Source: Lampris incognitus
Lineage: Eukaryota > Chordata > Actinopteri > Lampriformes > Lampridae
NCBI RefSeq assembly: GCF_029633865.1
Contig: NC_079219.1
Location: 58,996,002-59,060,001 of the forward strand
Direction of reading: 5' to 3'
Length of the DNA: 64,000 bases
A program made the position numbers and the translations under genes. Shown here one piece after another: positions 32,901 through 41,816 of this stretch. The notes under the pieces were generated by a model. It saw only the letters and a program-made list of their open reading frames with translations, was not told where the DNA came from and did no database searches. Positions within the stretch are counted from its first letter, which is position 1, and each line of letters starts with the position of its first letter.

Positions 32901-34695
32901 CACCACAACGGTCCGGTACAATGTCCACACTACTGCTGATGCTGCACCAACCCGCCTGTCAATCTCCCGCTCCATCCTACACTCACTCCTGAACAAGACC
33001 CGAGATACTTGAACTCCTTCACTTGAGGCAACAACTCATCCCCAACTCGGAGGGAGCAATCCACCATTTTCCGGTAGAGAATCATGGCCTCAGACTTGGA
33101 GGTGCTGACTCTCATCCCGGCCATTTCACACTCAGCTGCAAACCGCCCAAGATGCGCGCCGGAGGTCGCGTTCTGATGAAGCCAACAAAACCCCATCATC
33201 TGCGAAGAGCAGAGATGCAATTCTGAGGTTCCCAAAACGGACACACTCCTCACCTTGGCTGCGCCTTGAGATCCTGTCCATGAATATCAAGATATTTGTT
33301 CCAGACCACTTAATAGAGCTTTTGAAAAAAAAAACAAAAAAAAACAACAGATTTTAAAGAAATTTATTCTTTATTTTTTCCAAATTTCAAAAGTGCCCCA
33401 AATTGAAGAATCGCCCAATTACTGATACACACTAGTTGAACTGAGCACCCTTCCTTCCCAATGACGTGGGCATGAACTTTTGCTAATGGACATCGCGGGA
33501 AACAAGAAGTAGGGTGGGTGTGCCCTGAGCTTTTTCACAAACATGGCCGACATACTTCCTCTTCATCATAGAGAGGTAAAGATCGCTTCTCTCCATAGCC
33601 TGTAATGTTAAAAAGCCAACTTTGTGTCACCTTCGGTTGTGTATGTGCCCTTGTATTTTGTTTTTCGACACAGCGTGTGGCTAACTGGCTGCTCAGGGGT
33701 GATGGTAAGCCATCACAGACTCCAGACTCGAGGGTGATAGAACATGTGTTTGTTTAACACTGCGGGCAACAGGAAGAACTGAGCTTTATCCTGCTGAGAC
33801 CAAGCGGAAGTATGTCGGCCATATTTGTGAAAATGGTCTATCGCCAGGCAACCGACTCTGTGCATAAGTGTAGTCCACTGACTTCCGGTTTCTACTGCAG
33901 CGTCCACAAATATGAGGACGGAATTGTGGACGTAGCTTGGTATGTTCAACTTGAAACTTTTCACCCGTTTGCTGGCAGGTGCAGGTGGAAGTGTGTGGAC
34001 AGTTCTGTGCATGTGGTCGACATTTATCCATGCTAATTCTTGCAGGCATCATGAAAAATACGCCATTGTCAATAGCACGCACCAACAAATAGGAAACGGG
34101 TATGACCGCTGCAGTAGAAACCGGAAGTCGGTGGACTACAGTTATGCACAGAGCCGATTCAGCACCGGAAAGCAGACGTGAGCTGTCGGCCAGAGAGACA
34201 AATACAGGCGCATTCCCTCCGAGCCTCACCTGCTCGCCTCCCAGTTCAGACAGCGCCATGAACAGTCTGATGAGCACAAAGAAATCACAGACAAACAGAC
34301 ACATGCCAGCCAGATGTCTCACCTCCAGGTAGTGCAGCGGGGCCACAGCTTGTTCTCTCTGGGTCAATGTCAGCTACCCACAGGGTCCTGACGCAGCCCT
34401 TCCACAGGCCATAATGAGCTGTCTGGCAGGTGTGATTGCTGCTGAAGTACTTTGGTTGTGACAGCTCCACCCAAAACTCTGTCCCCACGCCCAGCACTGT
34501 GAGGATCACGCCGACGATGGACACAAAGAAGGCCAGCTTGATCTTCCCCTCCTGGCTGTCGCTCATTCTGTTGATCCGCCTTTGACCGCGTCCGGCTTTC
34601 ATTCCTGCCAACCCCCCCAGCCCACCGCCGGGGCTAGCCCCTGCCACCCTGATGCGACCGTCCTCATCCTGCTGCACAAAGAAGTTGGACCACAT
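24028..34695 (-). CDS. cacng6: Voltage-dependent calcium channel gamma-6 subunit, complete four-exon gene
   Basis: Coding exons on the minus strand: 34695-34323, 29344-29270, 28286-28149 and 24248-24028. They sum to 807 bases, 268 residues plus TAG (human gamma-6 is 260). All introns are GT-AG, with donors GTGAG and acceptors CCACAG, ACTCAG and CTACAG; the codon phases join exactly. The product is a four-helix claudin/PMP22-family membrane protein: TM1 about 53-78, extracellular GLWKGC 96-101 and C117, N-glycosylation motifs N87-H-T and N127-C-T, TM2 about 151-176, TM3 about 183-206, TM4 about 230-252. Gamma-6 modulates voltage-gated calcium channels in muscle and is not a TARP; accordingly the C-terminus (RDSAT) lacks a TTPV PDZ ligand. 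The start MWSNFF matches gamma-6. Introns carry SINEs, a MITE and LINE/Tc1 debris. Confidence 0.95.
24345..24545 (-). mobile_element. LINE 3' fragment in CACNG6 intron 3
   Basis: A reverse copy of the family at 15194-15598. It has a (CTA)n tract, then GCTGCTCCCGTTAGGGGGCG, then sequence coding (minus) for RR-GRP-like and [19 protein letters not shown]. Strongly 5' truncated. Confidence 0.85.
24905..25395 (-). mobile_element. Tc1/mariner transposase fragment in CACNG6 intron 3
   Basis: Minus-strand pieces in order: [20 protein letters not shown]-type (about 25380-25300), [20 protein letters not shown] (about 25200-25145) and [20 protein letters not shown] (about 25130-25070). These are the middle and end of a Tc1-like DD34E catalytic domain. 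The EDDV and NPVEPLWE blocks correspond to the second D and the E regions. Frameshifts separate the pieces, and the N-terminal DNA-binding half is missing. Confidence 0.82.
25441..25692 (-). mobile_element. SINE-A copy, head truncated
   Basis: Reverse tail, C/CA tract (25543-25575) and core. It ends in GGACGAC just before a small inverted CACAGAGGA...TCCTCTGTG motif, so the head was lost at a palindromic joint, as in the copy at 1929. Confidence 0.8.
25700..26461 (+). mobile_element. Unclassified retroelement sequence with LINE-like tail
   Basis: Two related GC-rich blocks each carry GACAGCTGGCATTGG or GAGCTGGCATTGGCTCGG plus CTGGTCTGCTGCGTCCTGTG (25855-25915 and 26050-26105). A GT-rich stretch follows, then a tail CACTGCTGTGGGCTGGGGGA...GAAATGACATTGTTCTTGAT (26379-26460). 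The tail recurs at 61805-61910. I infer a LINE or SINE 3' end; the family is unknown. The ORFs on both strands here are GC-rich artefacts. Confidence 0.5.
26462..26540 (-). mobile_element. SINE-A tRNA-like head fragment
   Basis: A reverse fragment holding only the head: CCCAAGGTTGG, then GGGGTTCAAACCCAGGA (degenerate B-box), then CTTGCTGTGAGGCGACCG. Confidence 0.75.
26928..27317 (+). mobile_element. SINE-A copy, full length with 10-bp target duplication
   Basis: Forward copy: GGCGGCACGGTGACGCAGTG (A-box-like), GGGTTCGAGCCCCGAGG (B-box), conserved core, GT tract, CTGCTGGGATAGGCTCC and an ATGGATGGGTGG tail. TTATGAGAGG at 26918-26927 and again at 27318-27327 is a perfect target-site duplication. 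It lies in CACNG6 intron 3, antisense to the gene. Confidence 0.93.
27491..27677. repeat. Imperfect minisatellite (CTGTCCTCAGGTCTRCCAC)
   Basis: Tandem arrangements of CACTGTCCTGACTGTCCTC and GGTCTACC/GGTCTGCC. The Cys-Pro-rich (+) and VDLRTV (-) ORFs are translations of this repeat inside CACNG6 intron 3. Confidence 0.85.
28149..28286 (-). CDS. cacng6: CACNG6 coding exon 3
   Basis: A 138-base exon coding for TM2 ([20 protein letters not shown]) and the start of TM3 ([19 protein letters not shown]). It matches the gamma-6 pattern NLAAAV...LSKG. Confidence 0.93.
28404..28595. mobile_element. hAT-like MITE in CACNG6 intron 2
   Basis: The inverted ends CAGGGGTGGGCAGTCTGATC and GATCAGACTGCCCACCCCTG are perfect over 20 bases. 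Flanking GTCTAGAC (28396-28403) and GTCTAGTG (28596-28603) agree at six of eight bases. Same family as 4334-4526. Confidence 0.88.
28619..29073 (-). mobile_element. SINE-B copy 4, full length with 17-bp target duplication
   Basis: Reverse copy with a complete tRNA-like head: B-box CGGTTCGAATCCCCG and A-box region GTGGCGCGACGGTC on the minus strand. GTGGTTGGTAATATTAT (28602-28618) and GTGGTTGGTGATATTAT (29074-29090) differ at one base. It inserted immediately beside the hAT MITE in CACNG6 intron 2. Confidence 0.92.
29270..29344 (-). CDS. cacng6: CACNG6 coding exon 2
   Basis: A 75-base exon giving [20 protein letters not shown] and the following KTTSK. The NCT sequon and the [11 protein letters not shown] signature fit gamma-6. 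The phase joins G|AA to exon 1 and A|AT to exon 3. Confidence 0.93.
29345..32402 (-). other. CACNG6 intron 1, exon-2-proximal part
   Basis: Intronic sequence without further coding exons that I can support. It has a CA tract at 29561-29614, a CT tract at about 29931-29960 and CA-rich stretches at about 30070-30150. A 162-codon ORF at 30377-30865 (+) overlaps long antisense ORFs and shows no domain. A 10-bp-stem hairpin (CCGACGGTGT/ACACCGTCGG) lies at 30530-30562. Confidence 0.5.
32033..32046. promoter_or_regulatory. RFX-type X-box, candidate
   Basis: GTTGCCATGGAAAC is a near-palindromic match to the RFX-factor X-box (GTTGCCATGGCAAC type), with one mismatch. It sits in a small GC-rich island in CACNG6 intron 1. 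Function is inferred from the motif only. Confidence 0.35.
32403..33320 (-). mobile_element. LINE ORF2 reverse transcriptase C-terminal part in CACNG6 intron 1
   Basis: Minus-strand frames give [20 protein letters not shown], the catalytic FADD (33195-33206) in [60 protein letters not shown], then [20 protein letters not shown] and [10 protein letters not shown]. Frameshifts separate at least three segments. It is truncated before the palm start and ends in GAAGCGGCTGAAGATGAGAT. 10437-10625 is the same family. Confidence 0.88.
33537..33829. repeat. Inverted repeat pair, 23-bp arms
   Basis: 33537-33559 (with ACATGGCCGACATACTTCC) and 33807-33829 (GGAAGTATGTCGGCCATATT) are reverse complements with one mismatch, about 250 bp apart. 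Probably the ends of a small element. Confidence 0.6.
33853..34156. repeat. Foldback element with 50-bp arms near CACNG6 exon 1
   Basis: 33853-33902 and 34107-34156 are imperfect reverse complements (CGACTCTGTGCATAAGTG against GTTATGCACAGAG; CTTCCGGTTTCTACTGCAG against CTGCAGTAGAAACCGGAAG). The outer edge is about 170 bp from the exon 1 donor. No TIR family recognised. The 193-codon minus ORF across it runs from intron into exon sequence and is not a gene. Confidence 0.7.
34323..34695 (-). CDS. cacng6: CACNG6 coding exon 1
   Basis: Codes for residues 1-124 plus one base. The ATG at 34695 has G at -3 and gives MWSNFF, the family start. It includes a Gly-rich cytoplasmic N-terminus, TM1 and most of the first extracellular loop. 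On the minus strand TTTTTCCCTCTCCAG ends at 34745, a good acceptor. So 34696-34744 may be 5' UTR of this exon, with a further non-coding exon upstream. Confidence 0.93.
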
Positions 34696-34744
34696 GGCGA
34701 TCTCAGCGAGACAGCCTGGTAAAGACTAAGGGCAAGGCTGGGCC

Positions 34745-37700
34745 CTGGAGAGGGAAAAATGAGGAGGATCAAGTAACGGTGAGGAAGATGGACAAAAAGG
34801 TAAGTGGAGGACCATATGAGAGAGGAGGAAAATTAGAATATTTATAAAGAGGTGTAGGGTGGACGGGTGCTTTATAAGTAATGAAAACTGTGTTGGGAAA
34901 AGAGATGAATTACAACACCAGGTGGATGAAAAGATTAATTGATTGATGATTGGTTGATTGGCAAATGGAATGAATGGACTAGTGAATGGTAAAGGGGGTT
35001 GAAGAGTAGGACCAGCTAGTGGAGTTGAGAGGACTATGCTGAGGTAAAAGGTAGACGAAGAGAGATAATAACACAACGAGGAGAGACGGGAGGGGAGACC
35101 AGGAGGGCCAGGAATTCCTGTCTTTCTTCCAAACCACTGAAAGAGAAAGATGAGAGAGAAAGATGAAAGCAAAGCGAGCATATGTCTCACAAGAGCAAAA
35201 TCCTTTTATCGCCATCATAACATTTCATTTCCAACAGTTTTATCAGCATCTCTTCCCTTGTAAACGCCATATGACGTGATCTCGGCCAACAACAGATGAG
35301 CCATCTGGTATTTCCCCGGGAGGCAGATCCCAGTTCAGCTGGGGAAACTATAGGGCGAAATTATGTTCCTAATGTTTCTGCTCCGAGAATGAATCTGGCC
35401 AGTCCTAAGGTCAAGGTGAGGGATAACCCCTAAGAGCCAAACTGGACCACCCATGGTGGGGAGTGTGCTATTTTCCCTGTGGAGCTGCCAGCAGAGCTCT
35501 TCCCCGGGCAGGTATCTGTGGCTTAGACTCAGATCCCCCTTTGATCTGAGGGGATAATTGGTTGCCACAAATACCTCCTCTCCCGCATTACATGTACTGT
35601 CAAACACTGGGACTCTTCAGCCACGCCTGCTGGTGTGGGGGTGGGGGGTGCTATAGTGTGTTTGAGTGGGTGTGGATGTGTGTATATTTGCATGCATGTG
35701 TATGTGTATGCGTTTTGGTGTGTGTATGTGTGTGTGTAATTCACATATGTAGGTGGGTCCTGTCTGTTACAGTTTCTGTTATTCCACAGAGAGAGAGAGA
35801 GTGTGTGTGTGTTGGGGGGGGGGGGCTTTGAAGCAGCTTAAACAGGGTGAGTGACGGGCTACAACAGTGTGGCCACCCTAGACGGTGTGTATGAGAGGTG
35901 ATAATTCATGCCTGAACCCTCTGACAGAGTCAGGGCTGCAATAATTAACTCCGAGCAGGTCACATAGTGGAGACAGAGAGCCCTGCCAGCAAGCAGGCAG
36001 CCCCGGCGTAACGGGTCACACATTGTTAGTGGCTCGCTTGATTCAGAACCTGGTGCTAACGGCATCGAATTCTGGGATTTAAAACGTGCACGGCCGGCTC
36101 GGCACATGCATCCCGTGACCACTCTCTGCATGCACGTCTGCTGAAAGACGGCACGGCGCTTCATACGAATGCCGTTTACGAGGGTGCCGAAACTGTTGGG
36201 GAATAGATCAGCAGCCACGATGAATGGCTTGTTGCCTTTTCCTGAATAATGTTAGCAGGAAGGTCCACCTGAGGCAACCAGCGGGCCGTAACCTTCTGAC
36301 AAGGACTAAGTCACGCAAATGTCCGACCAAGAGAAAACAAAAGTTGCCGGCAAATATACATGCAAATGCATTACTGGCTATACTGCAAGAATGGCATCGC
36401 TGCATTGCAAAACTCTGCTAACGCCGAATGCAGTAAACGGTATATAAAGTCTGCATTTGCAGACAGCCAAGTTAGTGGTCGTAGAGTTACACGTCTCTAT
36501 CACGTTACATCCGTACCAGCCACAGCAGAATCAGATAGGTCAGAGCACGCCGGGCTGCACGACAGCGGGCACAACCCGGACAAATAATGTGCGAACTGAC
36601 AAGAGATTACCAAAGACGTCCAAATGTGCATTTATTTGCTGTTGCGTGTGATCTGATACTGCAGCCAGGAATTCAGCACGCCGTTCTTCATTAGCTGTGT
36701 CAGCTGAGCAGAGGACAAGCTTGCACTTATTAGCTGCAGACATATTGTGGGAGGTAAACATCTGCTGCTGAGAGTATGAGGAATTCTCCCACTCTTCTCT
36801 CTTTTCGTACCAACAACAGTCACTGCCACCTGCACGGCCCATGGCGCATAAGAAAGCAAGAACAAACCAACGAACTGGCAGGAGAAAAAAAAAAGGAGAA
36901 TTGGTCTGACCTGGTCGGTGTATGTTGTGCAGTTCGGAAGGAGAGACGTTTGAAACTTAATAGAGAGGGAGCCTGGCGGTGGGAGTTGGTGAGGGAGTGA
37001 CAGAGAAGGAAAGGGGTGGGGTAGAGGTACGTAAGGGTCATGGAAAGAGAGTGTAAGAGGGGAGGGGGATGCTACTGGGTGGGTTGGTGCTGTTGATTAA
37101 AATTGTGTGTGTACGAGCAGACGTCTGCCACTCGGGCGGGTCGTGAAGCTCGCGTCTAACCGGCCGACGCGGCAGGGGGGACGCTGCAGGGGGGACGCTG
37201 AGCAGGGGGGACGCTGAGCAGGGCAAGTTTAAACGTCTTGAGTCAACCATGTTGGCCAAAGGTTGCTGCGGGGTCGTCTGCTTCCACAACAACGAGCCCT
37301 GCCCGCATAAACACATGCATATAAAAAGAAAACATGTCTGTGTCTGTATCAGCCTCATGAGTGCTTGTGTGTGTGTGTGTGTGTGTGTGCACACATACGT
37401 GCACGCGCATGTGTGTTGCTATTTTAGACAGCCACCTGTTAATGACATTAAGTAAGGATGAAGGAGGGGTGTGTGTTTATATGAGCGGGGCCAGGACAGC
37501 GTTTCACTGCAACACATAATACACCGCTGGGACCTGACACAAAGATAGAAAAGGATACCAGATAGACACACACACACAGACACACACAGACACACAAACA
37601 CAGATGGAGGGAGGGAGGGAGGGTATACGTTGGAGCTGGAGAAATGAGAAGCTTGTTATAAACCGGTAGAAAGATAGACTGCAACACAAAATGTGAGTGA

Positions 37701-39902
37701 GAGGTGTGTCGGTGTGTGTCGGATGCAGACCTGGGCAGCTCTGGTTCAAAGAGAGATGGTGTGAGACTTTATGCCGCTCCTCACGGAACGCCGGCGAGGG
37801 GGCCATGAAGGAAAACCAGGAGGCGATCCGCAGTCTTCCCGGCCGGGCAGCAGAGTCAGCCTTTCCTCGTGGCCCTGTCCTGCTCGGCTGCTCCACAGTT
37901 TAGGTTACACACGTGGCACACTGCGAGAGAGGCCAAGCCCGGCAGCCAGCCGCACTCGGGGAGGGGAGGGGAGGGAGAGAGGGGGGATGGGGAGGGAGAG
38001 AGAGAGAGAGAAATGAGAGAAAAACGTGTGAAAGAGGGAATGGACTGTGATGTAAGCTGAGCGTCAACCAGGAAAAGCGAGTGAGAGACCAAGTAGGAGA
38101 GAGGAAGAGCGGCATCAGAGCAAAAGGCCCTCATTAAAGTTGAAGGCCATAATGTCAAAAACAAACATACACACCTGCCTGCAGGGTCTGAAACTGTGGA
38201 GGTTTTCTCCCCTCAGGCTTGCAGAGTACACATTCTGCAAGAATACAAACGTTAAATTCTGCAAGAATCTGTGATTCTGCTACAGTGAAGTTTTTTTCTT
38301 AGAAAGGGACAAGATGGAGTATATACAAAACCTTTTAAACTGAATCATTTAGAGAGGGAGAGAGGGGGGGAGAGAGAGAGAGTGTGTTATTTATTCCGTT
38401 ACCCTTCAAGCAGTTACTCTTCTTGTTGTATATCTGTATGTCTGTCTCGCATCAAATTCATCGAGAGGAGGTCTCCACAGACATCCTCAGATCATCAATA
38501 GTCCACAGTATGCGGATGTGAACGACCTCGGGGCTGTCTTGCACACATCACTCAAAGTGCCCCCACGTCAGCAGGGCCCTGATTTATGCTCTAACACACT
38601 CCAGTGCACACGTGCACGCTTGACTATACCCATGGATGCATGCAGTCATGCATACCACTCCGCACACACACAGCTGCGTCCAGCCCCCAACTCTGGTCTT
38701 ATAAGATGATGTTCTGACTGAGGATGTTTGCCTGATTAACCTCTGTATGATATTATCAAACAGACACACACACACACCTGCTCACTCTAACAATTATAAA
38801 AAAAAAAATTGCATATATGCCCGTAAGAACAAATAGACCCCGACATGTGTGCACACACTGCTGCATCCAGCCTCTGCTGTAGTGCTGCTCCCCCCCAGTG
38901 CTGCAGTGAAGATCAATGGGGAGATGCTGTCTGGAATGACAATGACCGTCAACGCAGTTCCGCCAGCCGCCACTAGAGGGAGCTGATGCGCGCACAATTT
39001 GTACACTGCAGCATCAGAGCCCCTCATAACGGCAAATAACGTCCACACGGTGTTATAGGGGGTAACAATACAAGGTGGTCCAAACTTCCCCACCAAAGAG
39101 GCTTTTGTATCTGGCCCCGAAGTGACACGGTTATCCTTCATCCGTGCCCATAAGGGACCGCGTGGAGAATGGCTGCATCAGTGCCACCGCTGCTGGGCGT
39201 TTATTGTGCAGCGGAGTGCAGCCATGCAGACCGGGACGGGCTGTATAGAGCTGACACAGGGCATTATTTCACCTCGGAGGATCATCGCTGTTTCACAGGA
39301 AATCCCTGCTGGCCAAGTCTCAGGTGGCCGCGGCGTTCACAGCGTTTAGCCGCCGTTCCTGCACACCGCGGCCTGCCTGCACTGCACTGCACTGCACTGG
39401 GCCTGACACGCATGCAAAGGGGTCCTCCCTATAGGACCCGGGTCCTATAGGCACGGCCCCCATGCAAACGTGATGCAGATTCTCAAAACCAGCAACTGTG
39501 CCCCCTTTGTGAGGTTGATGTCAGACTGCGCCGCTGCCTCGCATGTACACCCCACAACAGTTGGTCATTCCTACAAAGCAAACTATAACTCGGTTTGCCC
39601 AAGTTATGACGCAGCGTTCGACTTCAGGTTTAAAGCGACAGAAGCCTTGTGCTGGTTTACGCCTCCCTCTTGAATACAGCTCGTTCCAGAATCCTCTCAT
39701 GATGGTGCTCCTCTTGTCTGATCACAAATTAATCACAACCCATTCAGTAGCCTCCACACAACAGACAAGTAGTTTGCTCGGTTTTTGGAAATTAAATAAT
39801 TTGTTAAATGACAATATATTTTGTGACTTAGTGAAAACAACAGCAAAAAATAAATGAATAAATAACTAAATAAAAATGAAATGAGTCACACACAACAATG
39901 GG
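34745..39902. other. CACNG6 upstream region; no further gene supported
   Basis: Unique-looking sequence with GA tracts (37960-38010, 38350-38383), GT/CA tracts (35700-35740, 37366-37391, 37566-37600) and mixed AT-rich stretches. ORFs of 60-154 codons on both strands overlap each other and show no domain. Any CACNG6 5' UTR exon and promoter should lie here, but I cannot place them. A 24-bp perfect palindrome (CCTATAGGACCC and its complement) is at 39428-39451. Confidence 0.4.
37172..37222 (+). repeat. Short G-rich tandem repeat
   Basis: Three copies of CAGGGGGGACGCTG, the last two separated by AG. Confidence 0.85.
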
Positions 39903-40052
39903 AATATTGTGGCAGGGTGAGGAAGAACACAGGAGACGAAGTTTGAATTTTATTCCTCAGCTCCACAAGCCAAACTGAAACAGGAGCAACCCTGCACCAG
40001 AGAGCCCGGGGACGTAAACCACGCCCCCAGCTCCCTCATCCTGCCACAATAT
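39903..40052. mobile_element. Small MITE with inverted ends
   Basis: AATATTGTGGCAGGGTGAGG at the left and CCTCATCCTGCCACAATATT at the right are inverted repeats with one mismatch over 20 bases. The interior has no ORF. Confidence 0.7.
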
Positions 40053-40099
40053 TTCACATTCAAAATTAGGAAATTAGCAATGACATGTAGCAAAGAAAT

Positions 40100-41783
40100 T
40101 AAAAAATAAGTAACGTGGCAAAAGAAATGAGCATCAGGATGAACTAAACACCTTAATGACCAAAGGTCGTCTTTCAGGGGAAGAACAAATAAAAATGAAA
40201 AAAGTGAAGGAGGTCATAGACAACATGTGCAGTGAAATGGCTGACGGAGCGTTTATAAGGTCCAGGGCGAGATGGTTGGAACTAGGCGGAAAGAAATTCT
40301 TTGCATTGGAGAAACAGAACCGCAAAAGAACTAATATCCCTGCCCTTAAGATGAACGATAACATAACTTCCAACCCTCCGGACCTCTCAAAACATGGTGC
40401 TTCACTTTACAGCAACATTTACAACTCTCAGAATAGTGCCTGTGATAGTTTTATTGACTCAGTTGAAGAACTCACACCCTCTATCTCAGAACACTTTCAG
40501 ATAAATTGTGAACAATCCATCACCAGACTGGAGATCTCAGAGGCAGTTCACCCAATGAAAAAGAGGAAAGTCGCCAGGCTCTGAAGGGCTCTCTGTCGAT
40601 TTGGGGTTTTTTTTGGGGGGGGGGTATTATTGAACTTCCCTTAATAGAATTATTTAAAGAATGCATTATTAAAAAAAGAAATGTCCATAGCTATGAAACA
40701 GGGCTTAATAACTAACCCTCAAGCCTGAGAAAGACCATTTATTGAGAGACAATTGGAGACCTATTACACTCCTAAACATTGATTATAAGATTGTCTCATT
40801 GACTTTTGCTAAGCGTTTAAAGAAGGGTCTAAACGAGGTCATAGGTGAAACACGAACAGGCTTTATGACCAGCCGTCACACAAGTTCTAACGTCAGCCTT
40901 GTTCTTGGTTTACTGGATTACTCTGATAACCTGGAGCTCTCATAGTTGTTCTTGGTTTACTGGATTACTCTGATAACCTGGAAACTGATGTAATCTTAAT
41001 ATAAATGTAATCTTTATATAAATGTAATGGTTATATAAATGTAATCTATATAAATGTAGTATATATATATAAATGTAATCTATATAAATGTAATCTTAAT
41101 CTAAATGTAATCTATATAAATGTAATCTTTATATAAATGTAATATATATATGAATTTAATCTTTATATAAATGGCATTGATGTTATGAACAACAAATGTA
41201 CCAACAAACATATCAGAAACTCTTTGTACAATACTAGGAAAACAAGACCACGGGGAACATGTTTCTGGAACGCTCAGTGACAGACATTTGAATTGGCGTA
41301 AGGTGTGGCGTGGCCCTTTTAGATTCTTCATAACAAACAAAATTAGAGAATTACATTTGGAACTATTACATAACCTATATCCAACTAATGTATATATTTC
41401 AAGATTTTTAGAAGTGGATAACAAATGCTCTTTCTGCAAAACTGAACAAGAAGTTATAACACATTTGTTTTACAGTTGTCCCTTTTGTGTTGAATTTCGG
41501 AGACTCGGAGAGTTGTGTGTTTCGCAAAACATTGCATGCGATTAGTACTGAAGGTAAGAATATTGTCACTTATTTTGAATAGAAAGATAAAAATATATGT
41601 ACCATGGTAAACCTTTTTATTTTGCTAGGTAAATTTCATATTCACAATGCCAGAATACTTAAACCAAGACCTTTATTCACATTATTTTTGATAGATATTG
41701 AATATTACTTTGAATCTCTGAATTTCATAACAAACAAAAAAGGTATGTCAGTGAACAACATTTATGTAACTGAAGAATTCTGT

Positions 41784-41790
<7 letters not shown>
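40100..41790 (+). mobile_element. Degenerate Tx1/L1-like LINE ORF2
   Basis: In order on the + strand: a pre-RT linker with GAFIRSRARWLELGGKKFFA (about 40245-40305); an RT start with NWRPITLLNIDYKIVSLTFA (about 40747-40806) and GFMTSRHTSSN; then, after an AT-rich low-complexity stretch (41000-41170), the C-terminal Cys/His motif CSFCKTEQEVITHLFYSCPF (about 41430-41490). The last piece has LLGKFHIHNARILKPRPLF (about 41626-41680). Most of the RT palm, including the catalytic Asp pair, is deleted, and stops are frequent. The ORF end runs directly into the tandem array at 41785. Confidence 0.85.

Positions 41791-41816
<26 letters not shown>

Noticed and set aside
33786-34367. 193-codon minus ORF with a hydrophobic stretch
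   Set aside because: It runs from CACNG6 exon 1 in another frame through a foldback repeat; the true exon ends at 34323 by splice donor and homology.
39428-39451. 24-bp perfect palindrome built on CCTATAGGACCC
   Set aside because: Single occurrence with no associated repeat or regulatory motif that I recognise; within what chance could give over this length.
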